Positions 55,043 to 64,000 of a DNA stretch of 64,000 bases are shown here, piece after piece. Positions within the stretch are counted from its first letter, which is position 1, and every line of letters starts with the position of its first letter. A program made the position numbers and the translations under genes. The notes beneath the pieces are model-generated. The model was given only the letters and a program-made list of their open reading frames with translations, did not search any database and was not told the DNA's origin. The DNA comes from Burkholderiales bacterium (GTDB taxonomy: Bacteria > Pseudomonadota > Gammaproteobacteria > Burkholderiales > Usitatibacteraceae), in assembly GCA_019634955.1 (NCBI GenBank), contig JAHCAK010000018.1:1-64000 (forward strand), in the 5' to 3' direction.

Positions 55043-55630
55043 ATGAACCTCGTCGAGCGCGCCAAGTCGATCATCCTCACCCCCGCGGCCGAGTGGGACA
55101 AGATCGCGGGCGAAACCCACACCGTCCAGGGCCTCTACACGAACTGGGTCATGATCCTCGCGGCCATCCCGGCCATCGCGGGCTTCATCGGCCTGTCGAT
55201 CGTGGGCGGCGGGATGTTCGGGATGTCGTTCCGCGTGGGCATCATGGCCGGCCTGTCGCACGCCATCGCGACCTATCTCCTGTCGCTCGGCAGCGTGTAC
55301 GTGTTCGCGCTCATCATCGACGCGCTGGCGCCCAGCTTCGACGGCGAGAAGAACTTCCTGCAGGCCTTCAAGGTGGCGGCCTTCGCGCCCACGGCCTCGT
55401 GGCTGGCCGGCATCTTCAGCATCCTGCCGGCGCTCTCGATCCTCGGGCTCCTGGGGCTCTACAGCCTGTACCTGCTCTACGTGGGCCTGCCGCGGCTCAT
55501 GAAGACGCCGCCGGAGAAGGCGATGGTCTACACCGTCGTGGTGATCATCGCCGGCATCGTGCTGTCGGTCGTCGTCGGCATGGTCGCGGCCTTCGCGCTG
55601 CCGGGCCGGATGGGGATGGGGATGTTCTGA
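55043..55630 (+). CDS. Yip1 family membrane protein
   Basis: A 195-residue protein with about five membrane helices and the Yip1-like N-terminus ERAKSIILTPAAEWDKIAGE. The C-terminus ends in a Met/Gly-rich tail (GRMGMGMF). Function is unknown. A GGGAG site precedes the ATG. It converges with rppH; the stop codons are separated by 1 base. Confidence 0.85.
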   Translation: MNLVERAKSIILTPAAEWDKIAGETHTVQGLYTNWVMILAAIPAIAGFIGLSIVGGGMFGMSFRVGIMAGLSHAIATYLLSLGSVYVFALIIDALAPSFDGEKNFLQAFKVAAFAPTASWLAGIFSILPALSILGLLGLYSLYLLYVGLPRLMKTPPEKAMVYTVVVIIAGIVLSVVVGMVAAFALPGRMGMGMF

Positions 55631-55631
55631 C

Positions 55632-56186
55632 TCAGTCCGAAAGCCCCGCCGCGGGCCGCGGCCGGGGCTTGCGCCGCCGGCCGTAGGGCGAGAGCCCCAC
55701 CGGCCGGCGCCGGTCGACGTCGAGGAAGTTGGCGAGCTGCTCGAGCGCCATGCGGTAGACGTCGCGCTTGAAGTCGATCACCGTTTCGAGCGGGACCCAG
55801 TACTCGTGCCAGCGCCACGCGTCGAACTCCGGGTGGCCGCTCGCGCGCAGCGACACGTCCGTGTCGCGGCCGACGAGGCGCAGCAGGAACCAGATCTGCT
55901 TCTGGCCCTTGTAGGTGCCGCGCCACTCGCGCTTCACCCAGTGGCTGGGGACGTGGTAATGCAGCCAGTCCCGCGTCCGGCCGAGGATCTCCACGTGCTC
56001 GGGCTTGAGGCCCGTTTCCTCCTCGAGCTCGCGGTACATCGCTTGCTCGGGGGATTCCCCCGGCTTGATGCCGCCCTGGGGGAACTGCCAGGCGTGCTCC
56101 TTGATCCGCTTGCCCCAGAAGACCTGGTTCCTGTGATTGACGAGCACGATGGCGACGTTCGGGCGGTATCCGTCCCGATCGATCAT
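55632..56186 (-). CDS. rppH: RNA pyrophosphohydrolase
   Basis: A 184-residue Nudix enzyme that removes 5' pyrophosphate from RNA and starts mRNA decay. The Nudix box is [20 protein letters not shown] followed by TG. RppH-specific segments include [21 protein letters not shown] and WQFPQGG. The C-terminal tail is basic and Pro-rich. It is divergent from proS across 157 bp. Confidence 0.96.
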   Translation of the reverse strand: MIDRDGYRPNVAIVLVNHRNQVFWGKRIKEHAWQFPQGGIKPGESPEQAMYRELEEETGLKPEHVEILGRTRDWLHYHVPSHWVKREWRGTYKGQKQIWFLLRLVGRDTDVSLRASGHPEFDAWRWHEYWVPLETVIDFKRDVYRMALEQLANFLDVDRRRPVGLSPYGRRRKPRPRPAAGLSD

Positions 56187-56343
56187 GGCAGTCACCATCC
56201 GATTCGTTGAGTTGCGGCCATTTTTCCACAGTTTGCGAGTGCCCGCCAGCGGCCGGGACCGCCCCGCCCGGTGTAGAATGCCGGCTCGCAAGCCGATGAT
56301 TTGATTCCGAAAACCGTTCGACCAACCCCCGCCCGGAGAGTTC

Positions 56344-58059
56344 ATGCGCGCCAGCCAGTTCTTCCTCGCCACCCTCAAGGAAGCCCCCCAGGAGGCCGAG
56401 CTTCCCAGCCACAAGCTGATGCTGCGCGGCGGCCTCATCCGCAAGCTCGGCAGCGGCCTGTACTCGTGGCTGCCGCTGGGGATGCGTGTCCTGCACAAGG
56501 TGGAGCGGGTGATCCGCGAGGAGATGGACGCCGCCGGTGCCCTGGAGATCATCATGCCGCCCGTGCAGCCGGCCGAGCTCTGGCAGGAGACGGGGCGCTG
56601 GGAGCTCTACGGCCCGATGATGCTGCGCATCAAGGACCGCGCCGAGCGCGAGTTCTGCTACGCCCCCACGGCCGAGGAGGTCGTCACCGACATCGCACGC
56701 AAGGAGCTGCGGAGCTACCGGCAGCTGCCGGTGAACTTCTACCAGATCCAGACCAAGTTCCGCGACGAGATCCGCCCGCGCTTCGGTGTGCTGCGCGCGC
56801 GCGAGTTCTCGATGAAGGATGCCTACTCCTTCGACGCCGACGAGGCCGGCATGCTCGCCTCCTACCGGAAGATGTACGACGCCTACGTGCGCATCTTCAC
56901 GCGGCTGGGCCTGAAGTTCCGCCCCGTGAACGCCGACACCGGCGAGATCGGGGGAGTGGCCTCGCACGAGTTCCAGGTGCTGGCCGACTCCGGCGAGGAC
57001 CTCATCGCCTACTCCGACGCCTCGGACTACGCCGCCAACGTCGAGCAGGCGGAGGCGCTCGCCCCGGCCGCGCCGCGCGCCGCCCCCGCGCAACCCATGA
57101 AGAAGGACCCGACGCCCGGGACCTCCACCTGCGAGGCGGTGGCCAGGCTCTGGAACGAGCCGCTCTCGCGCACCGTGAAGGCGATCCTGCTCTACGCCAA
57201 CCACCGCGTGCACATGCTCCTCATCCGCGGCGACCACTCCCTGAACGAGGTGAAGGTCGGCAAGGTGCAGGGCCTCAAGGGGTGGCGCTGGGCGAGCGAC
57301 GAGGAGATCCTGCACGCGGCCGACGGCCCCGCGGGCTACCTCGGCCCGGTGGGGCTCGACCGCGCGAAGATCTCCGTCATCGCCGACCGGACGGTCGCCG
57401 CGATGGCGGATTTCATCTGCGGCGCCAACGAGCGCGACTTCCACCTGCGCGGCGTGAACTGGGGGCGCGACTGCCCCGAGCCCGACCTCGTCGCGGACAT
57501 CCGCAACGTCGTGGAAGGCGACCCCTCGCCCGACGGCAAGGGCAGGCTCGCGATCGTGCGCGGCATCGAGGTGGGCCACGTGTTCGCCCTGGGCCGCAAG
57601 TACTCCGAGGCCATGGGCGCCACCTTCGCGGCCGAGGACGGCACGCAGAAGCCCTTCGAGATGGGCTGCTACGGCATCGGCGTGACGCGCATCGTCGGCG
57701 CCGCCATCGAGCAGAACCACGACGAGAAGGGCATCATCTGGCCCGACCCGATGGCGCCCTTCACCGTGGCGGTGATTCCCATGGGCGCGCAGAAGAGCGA
57801 GGCCGTGCGCGAGGCGGCCGAGAAGGTGTACGCGGAGCTCGCCGCGGCCGGCGTCGAGGCCCTGCTCGACGACCGTGGCGAGCGCCCGGGCGTGATGCTC
57901 GCCGACCAGGAGCTGGTCGGCATCCCGCACCGCGTCGTGATCGGCGAGCGCGGGCTGAAGGAAGGCGTGGTGGAGTACCAGCACCGCCGCGACGCCGAGG
58001 CGACGAAGGTCCCCCTGGCCGGGGTCGTCGCGCACGTGCGGGGGCGCATCGCGCGATGA
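56344..58059 (+). CDS. proS: Prolyl-tRNA synthetase
   Basis: A 571-residue bacterial-type ProRS with class II motifs (motif 2 [20 protein letters not shown], near 138-157) and an insertion editing domain (about 225-405) that removes mischarged Ala-tRNA(Pro). The C-terminal anticodon-binding domain runs from about 470 on. A TAGAAT -10-like sequence occurs at 56274-56279. It overlaps the GNAT gene by 4 bases. Confidence 0.98.
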   Translation: MRASQFFLATLKEAPQEAELPSHKLMLRGGLIRKLGSGLYSWLPLGMRVLHKVERVIREEMDAAGALEIIMPPVQPAELWQETGRWELYGPMMLRIKDRAEREFCYAPTAEEVVTDIARKELRSYRQLPVNFYQIQTKFRDEIRPRFGVLRAREFSMKDAYSFDADEAGMLASYRKMYDAYVRIFTRLGLKFRPVNADTGEIGGVASHEFQVLADSGEDLIAYSDASDYAANVEQAEALAPAAPRAAPAQPMKKDPTPGTSTCEAVARLWNEPLSRTVKAILLYANHRVHMLLIRGDHSLNEVKVGKVQGLKGWRWASDEEILHAADGPAGYLGPVGLDRAKISVIADRTVAAMADFICGANERDFHLRGVNWGRDCPEPDLVADIRNVVEGDPSPDGKGRLAIVRGIEVGHVFALGRKYSEAMGATFAAEDGTQKPFEMGCYGIGVTRIVGAAIEQNHDEKGIIWPDPMAPFTVAVIPMGAQKSEAVREAAEKVYAELAAAGVEALLDDRGERPGVMLADQELVGIPHRVVIGERGLKEGVVEYQHRRDAEATKVPLAGVVAHVRGRIAR

Positions 58060-58595
58060 CGGCGCTCCCGGGCGCGGCCGCCCTCGCCTCCGGCGCAACG
58101 CTGGAGGCCGGGCGCCTGCGCCTGAGGATGTTCCACGAGGGCGACCTCGACGGCCTCGCCGCCCTGTACGGCGACGCCGAGACCATGCGCCACATCGGCG
58201 ACGGCCGCGTGCTCTCGCGCGAGGAGACCTGGCGCGCCATCGCCGGCATGCTCGGCCACTGGGCGCTGCGCGGCTACGGCATGTGGGCGCTGGAGCTCGA
58301 GGCCACGGGCGAGCTGGTCGGGCGCGTGGGCTTCATCGACCCGCCGGGCTGGCCCGGCTTCGAGCTGGGGTGGCTCGTGGCGCGGCCGCACTGGGGCAAG
58401 GGCTACGCCACCGAGGCCGCCCGGGTGGCGCTAGGCCACGCGGTGGTCGCCCTCCGGCGCGACCGCGTGATCAGCCTGATCCGCCCCGGCAACCGGGCCT
58501 CCGCCCGCGTCGCGGCGAAGATCGGCATGCGCCAGGAGTCGGCGATCGAGTTCCTCGGCGGGCCGGTCGAGGTGCATGCGTACGCTGCTCGCTAG
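58056..58595 (+). CDS. GNAT family N-acetyltransferase (RimJ/RimL-like)
   Basis: A 179-residue acetyltransferase with the RimJ/RimL pattern: [37 protein letters not shown] (acetyl-CoA loop) and [13 protein letters not shown]. Its start overlaps the proS stop (ATGA), and its last 20 bases overlap the next gene. The substrate is unknown. Confidence 0.9.
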   Translation: MTALPGAAALASGATLEAGRLRLRMFHEGDLDGLAALYGDAETMRHIGDGRVLSREETWRAIAGMLGHWALRGYGMWALELEATGELVGRVGFIDPPGWPGFELGWLVARPHWGKGYATEAARVALGHAVVALRRDRVISLIRPGNRASARVAAKIGMRQESAIEFLGGPVEVHAYAAR

Positions 58596-59163
58596 GGGCG
58601 CGGCGGCGCTCCTCGCAGCCGCGCCGCTCTGGGCGCTGGCCGGCGCGCAGCAATACGAGGAGCTCTCGGCGTCCGTGCGCGCGAGCCTCGCCCGCGCGGT
58701 GACCGACCGCGACTCGGTGCGCAGCGAGGATCCCGAGACCGTTGCCTGGGTGCGCGCGATGCACCCCCGCGTGGCGGGGCGCATGCGCGACGACGACGCC
58801 GCCCGCGAGCTCCTCGCGCTCGTCCACTACGAGGCCCGCCGCGCGGGGCTGGAGCCACGGCTCGTGCTCGCGGTGATCGACGTGGAGAGCGGCTTCCGCA
58901 AGTACGCGGTGTCCTCCGCAGGCGCCCGCGGATACATGCAGGTGATGCCGTTCTGGGTGCGCGAGATCGGCATGCCCGGGCAGAGCCTCTTCCACCCGCG
59001 CACCAACCTGCGCTACGGCTGCGTGATCCTGCGCCACTACCTCGACATCGAGCGAGGCAACCTCGTGAACGCGCTCGGACGCTACAACGGCAGCCTCGGC
59101 AAGCCGGGCTACCCCGAGCGCGTGCTGGGCGCCCTGCGCAGCCGCTGGACGCCCGGCGCCTAG
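58576..59163 (+). CDS. Lytic transglycosylase (SLT domain)
   Basis: A 195-residue periplasmic lytic transglycosylase with signal peptide ([20 protein letters not shown]). The catalytic Glu is in VIDVESGFRKYA, followed by SSAGARGYMQVMP and the late NALGRYNGSLG segment, as in the Slt-type catalytic domain. It cleaves peptidoglycan glycan strands with formation of anhydro-muropeptides, the substrates later processed by AmpD. Confidence 0.92.
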   Translation: MRTLLARGAAALLAAAPLWALAGAQQYEELSASVRASLARAVTDRDSVRSEDPETVAWVRAMHPRVAGRMRDDDAARELLALVHYEARRAGLEPRLVLAVIDVESGFRKYAVSSAGARGYMQVMPFWVREIGMPGQSLFHPRTNLRYGCVILRHYLDIERGNLVNALGRYNGSLGKPGYPERVLGALRSRWTPGA

Positions 59164-59627
59164 CCCTTCGGCTTCGCGGCGCCGGAGATTGCCTGCTCGA
59201 GCGACTGCCGCGTCACCGTGCCGGTGCGCTCCCAGGCGCGCTTGCCGTCGGGGCCGTAGATGAACGTGGTGGGCAGGCCCTTGGCGCGCCCGAACTGCTT
59301 CTCCGTGGCGTCGTCCTCCAGCACCAGCGGGTAGTCGTGGCCGAACTTCGCGGCGAACCGCTTCGTCTTGTCGGCGTCGTCGACGTCGAGCGCGATGCCG
59401 AGGACGACCGCGCGCTGCGCGTTGGCGCGCCGGAAGTCGGCGATCTCCGGGATCTCCTTGATGCACGGCGTGCACCAGGTGGCCCAGAAATTCACCACCA
59501 CCCACTTGCCGCGGTAGTCCGCGAGCCGGTGGCGCTTGCCGTCGGTGTCGGTCACGTCGAACGCCAGCGCCGGCGAGGCGACGGCCAGCGCCGCGGCAAT
59601 AACAAATGCTCTCGTTTGCAAACGCAT
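59160..59627 (-). CDS. TlpA-like thioredoxin-fold protein
   Basis: A 155-residue exported thiol-disulfide oxidoreductase. A signal peptide (LAVASPALA) is followed by DVTDTDGKRHRLADYRGKW and the active site FWATWCTPCIKEIPE. The cis-Pro is in LPTTFIYGP. Members act in cytochrome c maturation or periplasmic reduction; several c-type cytochromes are encoded in this window. It converges with the lytic transglycosylase, and the stop codons overlap. Confidence 0.92.
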   Translation of the reverse strand: MRLQTRAFVIAAALAVASPALAFDVTDTDGKRHRLADYRGKWVVVNFWATWCTPCIKEIPEIADFRRANAQRAVVLGIALDVDDADKTKRFAAKFGHDYPLVLEDDATEKQFGRAKGLPTTFIYGPDGKRAWERTGTVTRQSLEQAISGAAKPKG

Positions 59628-59713
59628 GGGGGTCGTCTATCCTGAAGCGCGGCGCCGGCGGGCCCGGGGAGGGGCGCGCCAATATCCTCGAAAAATCAAA
59701 GCCTAACATAACA

Positions 59714-61294
59714 ATGGCACTCGAACTGCGCGTACCCACGGAGCGGGTCGCCCCGCCGAAGGACCTGGAGATCCGGCCGAAGCAGGCGCGGGCCTGGGTC
59801 GAATCTCTGCCCCTGAGCCACAGCATGGAGTCGGGGCGCAAGATCCTCGCGAACCTGTGCGCCATCAACCGCGCCAAGGTCGAGTTCGACGACCGGCTGC
59901 AGCTCTACGAGTGCTTCCGGCCCATCGCCCACGTGATCTTCGACGAGCTGGACGCCGTCTACGGCAAGGCGCTGCTGCCGCTGCCGGCCAAGGCGCGCGA
60001 GGCGCTCGGCCTCGCCCGCGAGCTCGCCATGGAGTTCGGCTACGGCTACAAGACGCTCATCCTCGAGAAGACGGGCAAGCTCCTCGCCTTCGGCGCGAAG
60101 AAGCAGATGCCCTTCCTCGTGCACCGCGCGATGGAGAGCCTCGTGCAGCTGCTGCGCGCGAGCTACCGCTCGTACACGCCGATCCCGGCCGGGACCTGGC
60201 GCGAGATCCACCTGCTGTACCTGCACGCGGAGAAGGAGGGCTTCCTCAACGAGCCCGCCGAGCCGGAGTCGAAGGCCTCGATCGCCGACCTCTATGCCGA
60301 GAACCTGCTGGTGGCGCTCACCGACCCCTATCGCCTCGTGCCGGGAGATCTCGACCGCATCACGCAGCTGATCCGCACGCAGCGCGGCGCGTGGACGCTC
60401 GGGCAGGCGCGGCCGCAGACCCGGCCGGGCGGGCATTTCCTCGTGCCCTGCGACCAGGACAAGCCCCCGAAACCGCTGTTGTCGGCCAACGACGACCCGG
60501 GCGGCCCCAACTGGCGGCTCCTCGACGCGAACCCCATCGTGGAGAAGCTGCGCGCGCGCCGCCAGGCGGTGGAGACCGGCAACGTCTCGGCCACGACCAG
60601 CAAGGCCATGGGCCCGGAGATGGTCGCGCTCCTCACGAAGCTCGTGGCGCTGTGGGGCGACCCTCCCAAGCGCACCTCGCGCCGCGACCCCATGGACACC
60701 TCCGTGGCGATCTGCGCCGGCATGCGCGCCATCACGCACTTCGTCTCGATCGAGCCGCGGATCGACCCCGCGAAGGAGAAGCAGGCCATCGAGAGCGGCA
60801 TCACGATCCCGCTCGTCTTCGTGCCCGACGACGAGGTCTCCAAGGGCATGAGCGTGAGCGAGTGGGACGTGGTTAACCAGAGCGCCGGCGGCCTCAAGGT
60901 CCGGCGCATCGGCACCCACGCGACGGCGATCACCGTGGGCGAGGTGCTGGGGATCAAGTTCATGGGCAAGCCCACCTGGACCGTGGGCGTGGTGCGCTGG
61001 CTCACGATGCTGGACGAGGGCGGCATGGAGTTCGGCATCCAGTTCCTCGCCCCGGCGGCGCGCTGCGTGGCGGTGCAGCCGACCATCTCCGCGGGGGGCC
61101 AGGTGCGCCCCGGGCTGCTCCTCTCGGAAGGCGAGAGCTTCGAGGAGGCCGACACGCTCCTCACGGGGCCCGCGACCTACAGCGACCTTCGCGAGTTCGA
61201 GATCGAGGACGAGGGCTTCGTCTCGCGCGTGCGCGCGACGAGCCTGATCGAGCGCACCGGGCGCTTCGACCTCTTCCACTTCGCGGCCTCCTGA
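59714..61294 (+). CDS. Large protein with C-terminal PilZ-like domain
   Basis: A 526-residue cytoplasmic protein. The N-terminal 350 residues are mostly helical and unrecognised. The C-terminal region (about 380-490) resembles a PilZ fold: VVNQSAGGLKVRR, GEVLGIKFMGKPTWTVGVVRWL and GIQFLAPAARCVAV. Canonical RxxxR c-di-GMP ligands are not obvious at its start, so ligand binding is uncertain. The ATG at 59714 is chosen over 59606 because the longer start would enter the upstream promoter region of the divergent TlpA gene. Confidence 0.72.
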   Translation: MALELRVPTERVAPPKDLEIRPKQARAWVESLPLSHSMESGRKILANLCAINRAKVEFDDRLQLYECFRPIAHVIFDELDAVYGKALLPLPAKAREALGLARELAMEFGYGYKTLILEKTGKLLAFGAKKQMPFLVHRAMESLVQLLRASYRSYTPIPAGTWREIHLLYLHAEKEGFLNEPAEPESKASIADLYAENLLVALTDPYRLVPGDLDRITQLIRTQRGAWTLGQARPQTRPGGHFLVPCDQDKPPKPLLSANDDPGGPNWRLLDANPIVEKLRARRQAVETGNVSATTSKAMGPEMVALLTKLVALWGDPPKRTSRRDPMDTSVAICAGMRAITHFVSIEPRIDPAKEKQAIESGITIPLVFVPDDEVSKGMSVSEWDVVNQSAGGLKVRRIGTHATAITVGEVLGIKFMGKPTWTVGVVRWLTMLDEGGMEFGIQFLAPAARCVAVQPTISAGGQVRPGLLLSEGESFEEADTLLTGPATYSDLREFEIEDEGFVSRVRATSLIERTGRFDLFHFAAS

Positions 61295-63332
<2,038 letters not shown>

Positions 63333-63408
63333 CCCTTCGAATCGCGGGGAGCGGCGGCAAGGTGAGGGACCGCGACCCGGCCTCATGCCCAAAGCTCCCG
63401 CCGTGCAT

Positions 63409-63686
63409 GCGGCCTCGTCCGATCGGCCGCGACTCGTGCATCGCCGCCCTTCTCCGCATCGGGGAAGGCCTCTCGCGGCCCCTCACCTCGCCGCCGCGTC
63501 GTAGGGATGCGCCGTGGCTTCGCGGCCATCGCAACACGACAGGGCGTCTCCGCGGAAACTCGCGGCGCCGGTCGCTTCGTCGCCAGGACGCCGCTGCCCG
63601 ACGTGGGCGGGTGGGGCTTGAGAGGGCCGTCACCGCCGTGGAGAAGAGCGGCGATGCACGAGTCGCGGCCGATCGGACGAGGCCGC
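63409..63686. repeat. 39-bp perfect inverted repeat pair
   Basis: Arms 63409-63447 and 63648-63686 are perfect inverse copies, separated by 200 bp. They lie in the 63333-63751 stretch between two convergent genes. I see no supported gene in that stretch. Confidence 0.9.
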
Positions 63687-63735
63687 AGGGACAGTCCGAA
63701 GCTTGGCCTCGGGGCCCGGGTCAAGCCCCACCCGC
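63607..63735. repeat. Interleaved 15-bp inverted repeat
   Basis: Arms 63607-63621 and 63721-63735 are perfect inverse copies (GCGGGTGGGGCTTGA). They enclose the right arm of the 39-bp repeat, so the two pairs are interleaved and cannot be a simple nested hairpin. Confidence 0.8.
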
Positions 63736-63751
63736 TCCCGTCGGGCTGCGC

Positions 63752-64000
63752 CTAGGCGACGAAGCGCGCGCGATCGGCCTGCACGGAGAGGAAGACCTCG
63801 CGCAGGAAGGCGATGAGGCAGGCGGTGAGCGCGGCGATGGAGACGACGAACATCACCGCGACGGGCCGGGCGAGGTCGAGCTCGACGAACGCGCCGAGGA
63901 AGGCCGTGCCGATGAGCAGGCACACGACCAGCGCGGAGAGCACGGCGAAGGCCATGGCCCAGAGGACGAGCTTGATGCGCTTGGCGAGCACCGCGAGCTC
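63752..64000 (-). CDS. DUF2721 family membrane protein (partial, runs off right edge)
   Basis: The C-terminal 82 residues of a small membrane protein. Two hydrophobic helices (AFAVLSALVVCLLIGTAFLG and AVMFVVSIAALTACLIAFL) are followed by REVFLSVQADRARFVA, in keeping with DUF2721. The frame is open through base 64000, so the GTG at 63991 is probably internal and the N-terminus lies outside the window. Confidence 0.75.
   Translation of the reverse strand, partial: ELAVLAKRIKLVLWAMAFAVLSALVVCLLIGTAFLGAFVELDLARPVAVMFVVSIAALTACLIAFLREVFLSVQADRARFVA

Noticed and set aside
59696-61279. Long minus-strand frame opposite the PilZ-like gene
   Set aside because: It is an Arg/Ala/Leu-rich shadow frame produced by high GC; no domain is recognisable. 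Similar antisense frames across the window were dropped for the same reason.

Overview
The window is high-GC (roughly 70%) bacterial DNA with densely packed genes. Several gene orders are typical of Betaproteobacteria: rplU-rpmA-...-obgE-proB, PP0621-pilS-pilR-...-ampD, rppH/proS, and wrbA-DUF2069 divergent from yihY. I place it in Betaproteobacteria; the genus cannot be fixed from this sequence alone.

Left part (1-21.4 kb). A partial RtcB (1-630) has its own promoter and a long terminator-containing leader. Next comes a clearly lower-GC two-gene cassette, an OLD-type ATPase/TOPRIM nuclease plus a UvrD-like helicase, which matches the Gabija phage-defence architecture. Ribonucleotide reductase is split: nrdB (with a small gene in front) lies at 4.8-6.4 kb and an intein-containing nrdA at 17.0-21.0 kb. 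Both promoters carry paired NrdR-like boxes with an identical 16-bp gap and a perfect DnaA box. The 10 kb between them holds a stress or dormancy-like set: two CBS-pair proteins, a phosphoribosyltransferase, RtcB plus archease, NAD salvage (pncA-pncB), a phosphotransferase/P-loop kinase fusion, a diverged GroEL, and an HPF/cold-shock fusion. Several of these have FNR/DNR-type palindromes (TTGAC-N4-GTCAA) in front, and so do nnrS and a nitronate monooxygenase further on, suggesting low-oxygen or NO control.

Middle part (21.4-39.3 kb). This holds an SDR/phosphotransferase/acyl-CoA dehydrogenase group; the PilS/PilR operon with ampD; a complete proteobacterial dedicated sortase system (kinase, LpxR-like protein, response regulator, LPQTD-bearing VIT/vWA target, class GN sortase); a hemerythrin; and the nitronate monooxygenase and NnrS genes. 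Unusually large composite inverted repeats sit at 35.5, 38.8 and 39.1 kb.

Right part (39.3-64 kb). A sulfur-relay operon (DsrE-like proteins, TusA proteins, a YeeE/YedE transporter) is transcribed away from a rhodanese-like lipoprotein, a pentaheme cytochrome (apparent CTG start), a small secreted protein, a triheme cytochrome and a porin. These are followed by a sensor kinase and a sigma-54 activator. Two matching -24/-12 promoters precede this set. It resembles the Geobacter ExtHIJKL-type outer-membrane selenite/electron-transfer clusters and is the most interesting system in the window. The remainder is core: tRNA-Pro(CGG), ispB, rplU-rpmA, LysE, obgE, proB, rppH, proS, a lytic transglycosylase, a TlpA-like protein, a PilZ-like protein, yihY, wrbA, DUF2069 and a partial DUF2721 gene at the right edge.
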